Shown in pieces: positions 26,004 through 35,170 of a stretch of DNA of 64,000 nt (position 1 is its first letter; each line of letters opens with the position of its first letter). The stretch comes from Clostridia bacterium (lineage in GTDB: Bacteria; Bacillota; Clostridia; Oscillospirales; CAG-272): positions 1 to 64,000 of the forward strand of contig JAFTRA010000042.1 of assembly GCA_017462485.1 (NCBI GenBank), in the 5' to 3' direction. The notes beneath the pieces were generated by a model. It searched no databases, was not told the origin of the DNA, and saw only the letters and a list, made by a program, of their open reading frames with translations. The translations under genes were made by a program, and so were the position numbers.

Positions 26004-26781
26004 TACATTTTACGGGACAAACCTCAGCACACATACCGCAGCCGGTGCATTTTTCATAATCTATCTTCGCAAGATTATCCTCTACGGTAATTGCTCCGTA
26101 GGGGCAGGTTTTTTCACACTTTCTGCAAGCTATACAGCCGACCGAGCATTTCTTTCTGGTTGCGGCGCCATTGTCGTGACTCGAGCATATAACGGCTACC
26201 CTAGCGTCCTCGGGAATAAGAGAAATAATATGCTTCGGGCAGGTCTTTACACAAAGTCCGCAGGAGATACACCTATCGGGATTTACTCTTGCAACACCGT
26301 CCTCTACGCATATAGCGTGGGTAGGACATACCGACGCGCAATCACCGCATCCAAGGCATCCGTACTTGCAGGCATCGGGGCCCGCGCAGGAAAGACACAT
26401 AGCATTACAGGTAAGAAGTCCGTCGTATTCGGCGCTTTTTTCGGTAGCCTCGGGCGTTCCGTTACAGTGAACGTACGCCTTGAATTTCACCACGTCCTCG
26501 GCATCAACACCAAGCATTTCGGCAAGGCTCTTCGAAACCTCCGAGCCCCCGGGAATACAGAGATTGGTTTTTACTCCGCCTGCCGCAAGCGCTTCCGCAT
26601 ATCCGTCGCAGCCCGTATAACCGCAAGCTCCGCAGTTAGCGCCCGGAAGACACGCTCTTACCTTATGAACGGTTTCGTCAACGGGAATACCGAAATAATG
26701 AGAGGCGAGAGCGAGGATTATAGCGGCTATAACGCCTGTTACGAGGAGGACTGCCACAGCTAAAATTACGTTAACAAACAT
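25981..26781 (-). CDS. rnfB: Rnf complex subunit B, iron-sulfur protein
   Basis: Membrane-anchored polyferredoxin that receives electrons from ferredoxin in the ion-pumping ferredoxin:NAD+ oxidoreductase. 266 aa: an N-terminal membrane helix, an Fe-S domain with LPGANCGACGYTGCDGYA (about 47-64), and then several CxxCxxC clusters (CLGCGDCASVCP, CISCGLCVKTCP, CIACRKCEKTCP, CTGCGMCAEVCP). The C-terminal codons fall inside a dispersed repeat. It is the last of the six rnf genes, 15 bases after rnfA. Confidence 0.95.
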   Translation of the reverse strand: MFVNVILAVAVLLVTGVIAAIILALASHYFGIPVDETVHKVRACLPGANCGACGYTGCDGYAEALAAGGVKTNLCIPGGSEVSKSLAEMLGVDAEDVVKFKAYVHCNGTPEATEKSAEYDGLLTCNAMCLSCAGPDACKYGCLGCGDCASVCPTHAICVEDGVARVNPDRCISCGLCVKTCPKHIISLIPEDARVAVICSSHDNGAATRKKCSVGCIACRKCEKTCPYGAITVEDNLAKIDYEKCTGCGMCAEVCPVKCIAVRKSN

Positions 26782-26796
26782 ATGACACCTCCTATA

Positions 26797-27393
26797 TTAA
26801 GCAAAGAGATTATCGACGATTCCGCCGAAGCCGAAGAACGCAAGCGAAACGATAGATGCCGCAACGAGCGTTATCGGAAGTCCCTTAAATGCCTCGGGAA
26901 CGTCAGAGCCCTCTATTCTTGAGCGTACGCCGGAGAAGAGCACCATAGCCAAGAGGAATCCGAGTCCGCAGCCGAGAGAGCTTACCATAGACTCTATGAA
27001 GTTATAACCGTCGGTTATATTGTTTATGGTAACACCGAGAACGGCGCAGTTCGTAGTGATAAGCGGAAGATATACGCCAAGACTCTTATGCAGGGCGGGT
27101 ATAAACTTCTTAAGCGCTATTTCTATGAACTGAACGAGAGTCGCAATTATTAAAATAAACAGTATTGTCTGCAAGTATCCGAGTCCGAGCGGCTCAAGGA
27201 TATACTTCTGAACGGGCCAGGTAGCAGCCGTCGCCATTATCATAACGAATATTACGGAAATTCCCATACCCGTTGCCTGATCAAGCTTTTTCGATACTCC
27301 GAGGAACGGACATATACCGAGGAATCTTTGGAGAACGTAGTTATTTACGAATACGCTTGTGAGAAGAATATATATCAAAATCTTGTAATCCAT
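26797..27393 (-). CDS. rnfA: Rnf complex subunit A
   Basis: 198-residue integral membrane subunit with six helices. The signature NYVLQRFLGICPFLGVSKK near the N-terminus and TNCAVLGV in the middle are diagnostic of RnfA/NqrE, including the cysteines that bind the membrane iron centre shared with RnfE. It starts on the base next to the rnfE stop. Confidence 0.95.
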   Translation of the reverse strand: MDYKILIYILLTSVFVNNYVLQRFLGICPFLGVSKKLDQATGMGISVIFVMIMATAATWPVQKYILEPLGLGYLQTILFILIIATLVQFIEIALKKFIPALHKSLGVYLPLITTNCAVLGVTINNITDGYNFIESMVSSLGCGLGFLLAMVLFSGVRSRIEGSDVPEAFKGLPITLVAASIVSLAFFGFGGIVDNLFA

Positions 27394-28113
27394 TTATATC
27401 TCCTCACTTACAACGTTATTCGTTACACCCGACTCATCTCCCTTTTCGGAGCATGAGCTTTTACCGCAAACAGATGCTGAGGGACAGCCCTCGCACGAGA
27501 AATTCTTTCTCTTTGATTCGCCCGCTTTGGGACCGATTTTATTTATTACCGCTATAAGAACACCGAATACGAGGAAGCCTCCAGGAGCCTGAACAAGAAT
27601 CGGTATCTTATAATTTACGAGGAACGGAATTTCCATTCCGGCAAAGCTTCCGGCTCCAAGAACCTCTCTTACGGTCGCCATAGCCAAGAGCGCAATCAGG
27701 AAGCCTACGCCCATTCCAAGACCGTCGAGAGCCGAATCAACTACGTTGTTCTTGCTTGCGAACATTTCCGCTCTTCCGAGAATGATACAGTTTACAACTA
27801 TAAGAGCCAGATAAACGCCCATCATAGCGTATAAATCGGGTAAATAAGCTTGCATCAATAACTGAACTACCGTAACGAAGCTTGCTATAACAACTATATA
27901 ACAAGGAATGCGAACGGTATCGGGAATCACCTTACGCAAGAGCGATATGGCTGCGTTCGAGCAAACGAGAACTATCGTTGCCGCAATACCCATACTTAAA
28001 GCCGCTATTACGCTTCCCGTCTGCGCAAGAGTGGGACACGTGCCGAGAACGAGGACTAAAACGGGGTTTTCCGCTATAAGACCTTTTAAAAATATAGCTA
28101 ATTTTTTATTCAT
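27394..28113 (-). CDS. rnfE: Rnf complex subunit E
   Basis: 239-residue integral membrane partner of RnfA. Shared motifs are NPVLVLVLGTCPTLAQT and NCIILGRAEMFA. The C-terminal about 35 residues carry extra cysteines (CEGCPSASVCGKSSC), a soluble Cys-rich tail not needed for the membrane core. Its start overlaps the rnfG stop by four bases (ATGA). Confidence 0.94.
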   Translation of the reverse strand: MNKKLAIFLKGLIAENPVLVLVLGTCPTLAQTGSVIAALSMGIAATIVLVCSNAAISLLRKVIPDTVRIPCYIVVIASFVTVVQLLMQAYLPDLYAMMGVYLALIVVNCIILGRAEMFASKNNVVDSALDGLGMGVGFLIALLAMATVREVLGAGSFAGMEIPFLVNYKIPILVQAPGGFLVFGVLIAVINKIGPKAGESKRKNFSCEGCPSASVCGKSSCSEKGDESGVTNNVVSEEI

Positions 28114-29666
28114 CCGTTTTTCCTCCTTTTCTCAATAATAACGGGGAGCGCTTTACATACTGCAAAGGCTATCAGAGATGCTGCCAATACCGATATGCCT
28201 ACTATTCTCGGAAGGTAATTAACACTAGCGTCCGATTCAATTCTTTCAACTGCCAGAAGACCTTCACTGATTGACGCTACGAGCGAAGTAGACGTATTAG
28301 TAGCATTCGCTACAAGGTCAACGCCCTTAATACTGTCTGAGTTCTTTCCCGGGAGCGTTTCATAGAACGCATTTACGGTTTCCTCCGTGGGAGGAACGTA
28401 GCCGTACATAGCGTCACTGGTTTTCCAGGTAAGCTTCTTTGCGTTAACGATACTTCCGTCGTTATCAACGTGAAGCAGGGTTTCGGTTTCAACAGTACCG
28501 TAATTTTTACTTATAACGACCGCATAAACGATATATCCGTTATTACCGCTTGCGCGATAAACACGTCTTACGTAATTTCGTTCAACAGGAGTAACGTCGG
28601 TAAGCTCTACGTCCTTGCCTATAAGCTCTCTCGAAAGAGAAATGATTTCCTCTTCGCCCGTAGGTAAATCATTTTTTATCAGCGTATCGATTTCCACCAG
28701 CGCTTCGGTAAGCGAGTTAACAACGTTAGTAGAGGTATTCGTAGCGTTTGCCACGAGGTCCACGTCTTTAATGTCAGATGAATTTTTGCCCACAAGATTT
28801 CCATAGAAGCTATTAACAACGTCTTCGGTGGGAGGAACGTAGCCGTACATAGCGTCACTCGTCTTCCAGACAAGCTTATTTACGTTCTTAATTTTTCCGT
28901 CACTTCCTACGTGAATAAGAGTTTCCGACTCAACCGTACCGTAATTTGCCGAGATAACCAAAGCATACGCTACGTATCCCTCTCCGCTTCCTATACGGTA
29001 AATTCTCTTAACGAGCTCGGTTTCCTCCGGAGTTACGTCGGTAAGTGCCGCTTCCTTGCCTATAAGCTCTAGCGAAAGAGAAATAATTTCAGCGTCGGTT
29101 CTCGGAAGCTCTTCCTTTTTTTCCTCCGCAAAGCCAAGATAGACGAACGCATCGTAAAGCGCATTCTTTATTGCCGACTCGGAATATTTAACCGTTGCTC
29201 CCGTAACCACATCTACAACGTTATCTGCCGTTGCGTCGGTATATGCGTCGCCGTAGGTTCCCATAGGCTTCATATCCGAAGGAACGATGCTTTCTTCGTT
29301 TTTGGTTATTACGGTTTTTATTATTTCTCCATCTGTATTTATGGCAACCGTGATTCCTATTTCCTTACCCGTATAGCCCTTCGTCGTAACAAGAGTTACC
29401 ACGTAGCCCTTGCCCGTCTTTTCGGTATAAACCGATTTTACGGTTTCGGGAGCGCCGGACTTCATCTCGTCGGGCGTTGAGTTAAATTCACCGTCGGGCA
29501 TTACTATGCTGAGCGATTCCTTGACCGCCGCGGCATTTCTTTCCTCTATAATGGGCGCCGCCACGAGATTGACGAGTCCGAGTATTACGGCAACCGAAAG
29601 ACATATTGCCGAAAGGACGATAAGGGGAGTTAAGTTTTTCTTTGTGAAAATGTTTTTTATATTCAT
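28110..29666 (-). CDS. rnfG: Rnf complex subunit G with two extra FMN-binding-like domains
   Basis: 518 aa, more than twice the usual about 200. The start is the ATG at 29666, which overlaps the rnfD stop (ATGA). An N-terminal helix (about 14-38) is followed by a standard FMN-binding domain whose flavinylation motif DVVTGAT ends at Thr158. Two further tandem copies follow (about 189-330 and 337-475). They are similar to each other, with KTSDAMYGYVPPTE in both. In these the motif is changed to DLVANATNTST, so the Gly before Ala-Thr is lost. A C-terminal helix (about 485-505) adds a second membrane anchor. Domain 1 should carry FMN attached by ApbE; copies 2 and 3 are probably flavin-free. Confidence 0.9.
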   Translation of the reverse strand: MNIKNIFTKKNLTPLIVLSAICLSVAVILGLVNLVAAPIIEERNAAAVKESLSIVMPDGEFNSTPDEMKSGAPETVKSVYTEKTGKGYVVTLVTTKGYTGKEIGITVAINTDGEIIKTVITKNEESIVPSDMKPMGTYGDAYTDATADNVVDVVTGATVKYSESAIKNALYDAFVYLGFAEEKKEELPRTDAEIISLSLELIGKEAALTDVTPEETELVKRIYRIGSGEGYVAYALVISANYGTVESETLIHVGSDGKIKNVNKLVWKTSDAMYGYVPPTEDVVNSFYGNLVGKNSSDIKDVDLVANATNTSTNVVNSLTEALVEIDTLIKNDLPTGEEEIISLSRELIGKDVELTDVTPVERNYVRRVYRASGNNGYIVYAVVISKNYGTVETETLLHVDNDGSIVNAKKLTWKTSDAMYGYVPPTEETVNAFYETLPGKNSDSIKGVDLVANATNTSTSLVASISEGLLAVERIESDASVNYLPRIVGISVLAASLIAFAVCKALPVIIEKRRKNG

Positions 29667-30601
29667 ACCTTCGCACCTCCAAACGGACGCTTTGCGGTCC
29701 ACTTTTGAATGTAAGGAGTGAGAATATTCATAAGAAGTATAGCGAACGATACTCCCTCGGGATACGAGCCGTAAGCTCTTATCAAATAGGTTATAAGTCC
29801 GCAACCGAATGCGAATACCATTTTACCCTCTCGGGTTACGGGTGTTGTCGCATAGTCGGTAATCATAAATACCGCGCCGAGCATAAGTCCGCCCGAAAGC
29901 ACCTGGTAGAGCGCAACGCTGAAGCTGTTATCCGCTATAAGCGAAAGCACGAAAACGGTAGCTACGTAAATAAGCGGAACCTCAAAATTGATAACACGTC
30001 TTATAACGAGATACGCAAATCCGATAAGAATTGCAAGAACGCAGGTCTCACCTATCGCTCCGCCGCGAAGTCCTAAGAACATATCGAGTAGCGAGGGCAA
30101 TTCACCGCCGTCTCTCATAACGGTAAGCGGCGTTGCTCCCGCAACCAAATCGGGCGCTGACGAAAGCTTTGGAGTTACACCGCCCGCAAGAGTTCCGGAG
30201 AAGCATATGAGAAGGAATACTCTTGCCGTTGCGGCAGGGTTAGCGAAATTCTGACCGAGACCGCCGAAGAGTCCTTTTACGACTACGATTGCAAAGACAG
30301 AGCCTACTATGACCTGCCATATCGGAGCGGTAGCGGGCAGGTTAAGCCCGATAATTACTCCTGTTACGACTGCGCTTAAATCGAAAATCGTGTTTTTCTT
30401 CTTCGTTATGAGGCAGAAAATATATTCCGAGCCTACCGACGCTACAACCGAAGCTCCGACTACAAGAAGCGAGCGCATACCGAAAATTATACAGCCCGCA
30501 ATAAGCAAAGGCATAAGCGCTATTACAACGTCAAGCATAATGCTCTGTGTAGTTCTTTTTGAAGATATATGAGGCGAGGAGCTTATATGAAGCTTAGCCA
30601 T
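29663..30601 (-). CDS. rnfD: Rnf complex subunit D
   Basis: 312 aa, multi-pass membrane flavoprotein that moves electrons across the membrane. The start at 30601 has GGGGAGGAAAA upstream; the longer frame lies inside rnfC. The flavinylation motif DLVAGATPLT places FMN on Thr157. Two family stretches, GLGQNFANPAATARVF and ITDYATTPVT, are present. It starts 8 bases inside the rnfC end. Confidence 0.95.
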   Translation of the reverse strand: MAKLHISSSPHISSKRTTQSIMLDVVIALMPLLIAGCIIFGMRSLLVVGASVVASVGSEYIFCLITKKKNTIFDLSAVVTGVIIGLNLPATAPIWQVIVGSVFAIVVVKGLFGGLGQNFANPAATARVFLLICFSGTLAGGVTPKLSSAPDLVAGATPLTVMRDGGELPSLLDMFLGLRGGAIGETCVLAILIGFAYLVIRRVINFEVPLIYVATVFVLSLIADNSFSVALYQVLSGGLMLGAVFMITDYATTPVTREGKMVFAFGCGLITYLIRAYGSYPEGVSFAILLMNILTPYIQKWTAKRPFGGAKV

Positions 30602-31952
30602 TTTTCTTTTCCTCCCCAAATTTCTTATTTTCAAGCTCTGCTTTTGCTCGCTTTTCGGCAAGATACGCGCGAAGCTTGGCTTTAGAGAGCTTATTGGTTT
30701 CAACAAGAGGCTTCGCGGCAGGGCAAACGTACGAGCAGCAGCCACATTCCATACAAATATCCACGCGGAGCTTTTCGAGCTCTTCGACGTTATCGCACCT
30801 ATACGCTCTCATAAAGGCTCTCGGGTCAAGCCCCAATGGACAACGATTCGTGCAAGCACCGCAGTGAATGCAAGCCGTTTCGGTCTTACCTTTACATTCC
30901 GCCTTCGTAAGCGCAAGAGCCGCATTAGTGTTTTTCATAACAGGCGTATCAAGACTCTCGACAGACTGACCCATCATAGGTCCGCCTATCAACACCTTAT
31001 AGGGCTCGCCCTTGAAGCCGCCGACGAATTCAAACAAATCGGAAAGCGACGTTCCAACAGGAACGATAACGTTCATAGGCTTCGAAACCGCGCCTCCGTC
31101 GACCGTTACGCACTTATTAACGAGGGGGATTCCGCACTTGAGATAATTTCCAATAGCCGCAACCGTCGTACAGTTTGAAACTATGCAACCAACGTCAAGC
31201 GGAAGCTTGCCTGCAGGGATAACCTTACCCGTGGTATGATATACGAGCACCTTTTCTCCGCCCTGGGGATATACGCTTGGCAAAACGTCAACCTCAATTC
31301 GAGAGTCGCTCTCTGCCATTTTCTTCATACTCGCTATCGCTTCTGCCTTGTTATTTTCAATGCCGATTATAACTCTATTAATATTCAAGAGGTCGCAGAT
31401 ACGCTGAATTCCGTAAAGCATATCGTCGGATTTATCAACCATAGTCCTCGTATCGCTAGTTATATAGGGCTCGCACTCGGCTCCGTTGATTATAAGCTCG
31501 CTGACATTCTTACCTTCGGGAACGTTAAATTTTACGTGAGACGGGAATCCCGCGCCTCCGAGACCAACGGTTCCGCTCTTTCTTATAGCCTCTATAAGCT
31601 CAGCCTTATTGCTGACAGACGGAACGCTTATATCCGCATCGGGAGTCATCTCGCCGTCAGACTCTATTTTTATTGCGCGGCACATAGCTCCTATCGGAAG
31701 AGTCACATCGACTATCCCCTTGACAACACCCGATACGCTCGAATATATCGGTGAAGAAACGTATCCGTCAGCTTCCGCAATAAGCGTACCGACGTACACC
31801 CTATCTCCAACCTTAACTATCGGTTTTGCCGCCTTTCCTATGTGCATAGACATAGGAATTGTTACAGCCTGGGGTGACGGCATTCTGACAGCCTTCATCG
31901 ATGCCGTATTTTTTCTGTGAGGTACGTGAATACCGTTAAGGAAAAAACGCAT
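30594..31952 (-). CDS. rnfC: Rnf complex subunit C, NADH-side iron-sulfur subunit
   Basis: 452 aa, cytoplasmic subunit that docks NAD(H). Order of parts: an N-terminal barrel-sandwich (about 35-75), an Nqo1-like FMN/NADH region with GLGGAGFPSHVKF (about 133) and INGAECEPYI, an SLBB domain, and two 4Fe-4S clusters ACIHCGACTNRCP and CMECGCCSYVCP near the C-terminus. It is the first gene of the operon, about 56 bases downstream of the inferred transcription start. Confidence 0.95.
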   Translation of the reverse strand: MRFFLNGIHVPHRKNTASMKAVRMPSPQAVTIPMSMHIGKAAKPIVKVGDRVYVGTLIAEADGYVSSPIYSSVSGVVKGIVDVTLPIGAMCRAIKIESDGEMTPDADISVPSVSNKAELIEAIRKSGTVGLGGAGFPSHVKFNVPEGKNVSELIINGAECEPYITSDTRTMVDKSDDMLYGIQRICDLLNINRVIIGIENNKAEAIASMKKMAESDSRIEVDVLPSVYPQGGEKVLVYHTTGKVIPAGKLPLDVGCIVSNCTTVAAIGNYLKCGIPLVNKCVTVDGGAVSKPMNVIVPVGTSLSDLFEFVGGFKGEPYKVLIGGPMMGQSVESLDTPVMKNTNAALALTKAECKGKTETACIHCGACTNRCPLGLDPRAFMRAYRCDNVEELEKLRVDICMECGCCSYVCPAAKPLVETNKLSKAKLRAYLAEKRAKAELENKKFGEEKKNG

Positions 31953-32013
31953 ATTTACTTTCCTTTCTTTGTTTTACGTAAAGACGCATATTAATATATT
32001 TATTATTAATTGT

Positions 32014-32043
32014 ATTATAAACCAGAGTTGTATGAGTTGTCAA
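32014..32043 (-). promoter_or_regulatory. Sigma-A promoter of the rnf operon
   Basis: On the minus strand TTGACA (32043-32038), 18 bases, TATAAT (32019-32014). The start point would be near 32008. Confidence 0.82.
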
Positions 32044-32046
32044 CAA

Positions 32047-32064
32047 AAGTTAATTTATTAACAA
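32047..32064 (-). promoter_or_regulatory. Rex-like redox operator upstream of rnf
   Basis: TTGTTAA-TAAA-TTAACTT on the minus strand matches the established clostridial Rex consensus TTGTTAA-N4-TTAACAA at all but the last two bases. It ends 3 bases before the -35 box, so a bound Rex protein would block RNA polymerase when NADH is low. A second half site TTGTTAA lies at 32070-32076. Confidence 0.5.
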
Positions 32065-32200
32065 TAGTTTTGTTAAAACCGTACAAAAAGGCCATCTTAA
32101 AGATATTTAATATGATGCAACTGAAGGCTTTATCCCATATTTTTATACCTTTCCCCGAATTTAATTTTTGATAACAATAGCGCTTTTTATTCCGATTTTA

Positions 32201-32229
32201 TTGACTTTCGGGGACTCGTATGATAAAAT
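32201..32229 (+). promoter_or_regulatory. Promoter of the HAD hydrolase gene
   Basis: TTGACT (32201-32206), 17 bases, TAAAAT (32224-32229), about 65 bases before the start codon. Confidence 0.65.
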
Positions 32230-32300
32230 TCGATTGGACTTTTTGCTGCAGAGCGAATAAATCAATACAAAAAAACCATACTTTATCACGAGGAAAAAAT

Positions 32301-32933
32301 ATGCCAAAAATATTGAACGAGAGAAGCGGTGCCGAGATAAAAAACGTGATTTTTGATTTCGGTCAGGTTTTGGTCAGGTTTGAGCCTGAATATATGTGTG
32401 AAAAATACGCAGCTACCAAGGAAGACGTATCCCTACTCTCCGAGGTTTTATTCGACAGACTCTATTGGGACAGGCTCGATGCGGGAACGATTGAGGACGA
32501 AGAGCTGCTCGAAGAGGTAAAAAAGAGACTTCCCGAGAGGCTTCACGTCACAGCGGAGAAGATATACTTTAACTGGATATACAATCTTCCGGAAATTACC
32601 GGAATGCGAGACGTTATAAAGCTGTGCAAAAGCAAGGGCTACGGCGTTTATCTTTTATCCAACATTTCGAAATTTTTCGCAAATCATTACAAAGAAATCC
32701 CAATTCTTCAACTCGTTGACGGATTCGTTTTCTCCGCTACCGCGGGGTGCGTAAAGCCGTCGGAGCAAATTTTTGAGCATATAACTAATAAATTCAATTT
32801 AACTCCGAGTCAGACTCTTTTTGTTGATGACAATATTACAAACGTAAAAGGAGCTGACAAATTCGGAATTATCGCATATCACTTTGATGGTAATGCAAGG
32901 TCTCTTTACAGCTTCATAGAGAAGCTTGCATAA
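32301..32933 (+). CDS. HAD-family phosphatase (YihX-like)
   Basis: 210-residue cytoplasmic hydrolase of the haloacid dehalogenase superfamily. Motif I is FDFGQVL with the nucleophile Asp. Motif II is LLSNIS, motif III the Lys in CVKPSEQIF, and motif IV FVDDNITN with the metal-binding acids. The arrangement resembles YihX-type sugar-phosphate phosphatases. The start at 32301 follows GAGGAAAA; the upstream frame lacks a ribosome site. It is a single-gene unit with its own promoter and terminator. The substrate is unknown. Confidence 0.84.
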   Translation: MPKILNERSGAEIKNVIFDFGQVLVRFEPEYMCEKYAATKEDVSLLSEVLFDRLYWDRLDAGTIEDEELLEEVKKRLPERLHVTAEKIYFNWIYNLPEITGMRDVIKLCKSKGYGVYLLSNISKFFANHYKEIPILQLVDGFVFSATAGCVKPSEQIFEHITNKFNLTPSQTLFVDDNITNVKGADKFGIIAYHFDGNARSLYSFIEKLA

Positions 32934-32946
32934 ACATAATAAAATT

Positions 32947-32981
32947 TCCGTCTTTTGCTAAAAGCTCTAGACGGATTTTTT
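32947..32981 (+). terminator. Terminator of the HAD gene
   Basis: A 7-bp stem TCCGTCT/AGACGGA is followed by TTTTTTCTTTTTT, 14 bases after the stop. Confidence 0.8.
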
Positions 32982-33037
32982 CTTTTTTGACTATAAATAT
33001 TTGCATTTTATTAAAAAAGGATACAGAAGAGGTGCAT

Positions 33038-34048
33038 ATGAAGAAGGAAGAAAAACTTAGCAGCGGTAATGATAACAAAGCATCGAACCTGATAGAAGCA
33101 TTGAAAGCCGTATTCACCTCTGACGCCCTAATCTACGTTTTAAAAAGATTTCTTATCTCTCTTGTTACGATTTTTGCGGTAATTACGGTAACGTTTTTCG
33201 TTATGCACGCAGTCCCGGGCGGACCTTTTCAAGCCGAAAAGGCTATATCTGCCGAGGCGGAAGCCATACTTAAGGAAAAATACGGTCTTGACAAGCCTCT
33301 TTTCACGCAATATCTAACCTACCTTTCGGACGTTGTTACAAGGTTCGACTTTGGTCCGTCACTAAAGCAAAGAGGGAGAATGTGCCTTGATATAATACTT
33401 GACGGACTATCCGTATCCGCGAAGCTTGGAGTGAGCGCCGCATTGATTTCTCTTGTCACGGGTACGGTCCTTGGCGCTTTTGCCGCAGTAAAAAGGAACT
33501 CTGCGACCGACAGAATAATAATGACTCTGACAACCGCGTTCGTTTCTATGCCGTCGTTCATTATGGGTACATTTTTGCTTATGATATTTTCGCTCAACTT
33601 AAACTGGCTGCCCGCTTCGGCAGCAGGCGGCGGAATAAGCGGACTTATTCTGCCGACAATAACGCTTTCCCTCTACCCTACGGCTTATATAACAAGACTT
33701 ACACGCTCGTCTATGCTTGATTCTCTCGGGCAGGACTATATACGGACGGCAAAGGCAAAGGGCGCTTCGGGGGGCTCGATAATATTTCGACACGCCTTGA
33801 AGAATTCCTTAATACCCGTAATTACCTACTTCGGTCCTATGCTTGCATATATAGTTACGGGCTCGCTCGTTGTTGAAAAAATATTTGCCGTTCCCGGCAT
33901 TGGACGTGATTTTATAGGCAGTATTACTAACAGAGATTATCCGCTCATTATGGGAACGACGATAGTGCTTTCTATACTCGTGGTGTTTATGAACTTCGTA
34001 TCGGATATGCTTTACCGAGCCGTTGACCCGAGAATATCCCTTGAATAA
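33038..34048 (+). CDS. oppB: Oligopeptide ABC transporter permease OppB
   Basis: 336 aa from the ATG at 33038, which has GAGGTG upstream. An N-terminal charged stretch of about 30 residues precedes a helix, the OppB signature FFVMHAVPGGPF, and then five further membrane segments. The permease-ATPase contact loop DYIRTAKAKGASGGSIIFRHALKNS is truncated here only in citation; it is complete in the gene. It imports peptides with OppC. It is the first gene of oppBCDFA. Confidence 0.92.
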   Translation: MKKEEKLSSGNDNKASNLIEALKAVFTSDALIYVLKRFLISLVTIFAVITVTFFVMHAVPGGPFQAEKAISAEAEAILKEKYGLDKPLFTQYLTYLSDVVTRFDFGPSLKQRGRMCLDIILDGLSVSAKLGVSAALISLVTGTVLGAFAAVKRNSATDRIIMTLTTAFVSMPSFIMGTFLLMIFSLNLNWLPASAAGGGISGLILPTITLSLYPTAYITRLTRSSMLDSLGQDYIRTAKAKGASGGSIIFRHALKNSLIPVITYFGPMLAYIVTGSLVVEKIFAVPGIGRDFIGSITNRDYPLIMGTTIVLSILVVFMNFVSDMLYRAVDPRISLE

Positions 34049-34061
34049 AGGAAGTAATAAG

Positions 34062-35117
34062 ATGAATAGAATTTCCTTGAATTGCGAAAATCCCGAATAT
34101 GATTTTTTGCCCGTTACCGAAAGCGAGCGAGAATACAAGGCTTACGAAACCGAGTCGTCAAGCTTCTTCACCGACGGCGTTAAGAGATTTTTAAAGAACA
34201 AGGTTGCTACCGTTTCCTTAATTCTTATACTTCTTATAACGCTTATGGCAATTTTTATTCCTTTTTTCTGGCCTTACAGCTACGATAAGCAGCTCGGGGT
34301 TACTCTTGGCGAGCCCGTTGACCCCTCTTACGCCAATCTCGCTCCATTCGAATACGGAGCTACGGAAGAGGCCAGGCGCGCGAATGGAGAATTTGTATTT
34401 CCTCACGTTTTCGGTACGGACAGCCGAGGAAGAGATTATTTTATAAGGGTAATTTACGGAGCGAGAATTTCACTTGCGGTCGGATTTTTCGCAAGTATTA
34501 TCGTGCTTCTCGTCGGTCTTACGGTAGGAGCTGTTTCGGGATATATGGGCGGAGCGGTGGATACGTTTATTATGAGAATAGTAGATATAATCTACTCCTT
34601 GCCCGATATGCTCATGGTAATTCTGCTCGCTTCGGTTATGAACGCAGCCTTAAAAAACACGCTGAATTTTCCATTTCTTGAAAAAATAGGCACGAATATT
34701 ATTTCGCTCTTCATAGTTTTCGCTCTTCTCTACTGGGTGTCTATGGCGAGGCTTGTCCGTGCGGAGATACTGTCCTTAAAGGAGCGCGAATACGTTCTTG
34801 CAGCAAAGGCGTCGGGCGCCGATGGAAAACGAATAATAAAAAAGCATCTTATTCCTAACTCCATAGGAGTTATTTTCATATCAACGGCTCTTCAAATACC
34901 GAGCGCAATATTTACGGAAAGCTATCTTTCGTTCCTCGGGCTTGGCGTAAACGCTCCTATGCCCTCGCTAGGCTCGCTTGCCTCGGATGCGCTGAACGGC
35001 GTTACTTCTTACCCCGAAAGGCTTATAATACCCGCGCTTTTCGTTTCGGTAATTGTCCTCGCATTAAATCTTATAGGAGACGGACTGCGAGACGCTTTTG
35101 ACCCGAAGCTTTCTTAA
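34062..35117 (+). CDS. oppC: Oligopeptide ABC transporter permease OppC
   Basis: 351 aa; the start at 34062 has AGGAAG before it, 13 bases after oppB. An N-terminal cytoplasmic part is followed by a membrane helix and then a periplasm-side loop with FGTDSRGRDYF, diagnostic of OppC. The core permease domain has YVLAAKASGADGKRII as the ATPase contact loop and ESYLSFLGLG near the end. It is the partner of OppB. Confidence 0.92.
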   Translation: MNRISLNCENPEYDFLPVTESEREYKAYETESSSFFTDGVKRFLKNKVATVSLILILLITLMAIFIPFFWPYSYDKQLGVTLGEPVDPSYANLAPFEYGATEEARRANGEFVFPHVFGTDSRGRDYFIRVIYGARISLAVGFFASIIVLLVGLTVGAVSGYMGGAVDTFIMRIVDIIYSLPDMLMVILLASVMNAALKNTLNFPFLEKIGTNIISLFIVFALLYWVSMARLVRAEILSLKEREYVLAAKASGADGKRIIKKHLIPNSIGVIFISTALQIPSAIFTESYLSFLGLGVNAPMPSLGSLASDALNGVTSYPERLIIPALFVSVIVLALNLIGDGLRDAFDPKLS

Positions 35118-35170
35118 AAGAAGAGCTTTTGAGAATTTTAAAGAAGCGAAGATAAATGACCTGACGCAAG

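Larger units (their letters stand above)
31953..32300. other. Divergent promoter region between rnfC and the HAD gene
   Basis: It holds the rnf promoter and Rex-like site on the minus strand and the HAD promoter on the plus strand. Nothing else is recognised. Confidence 0.6.
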
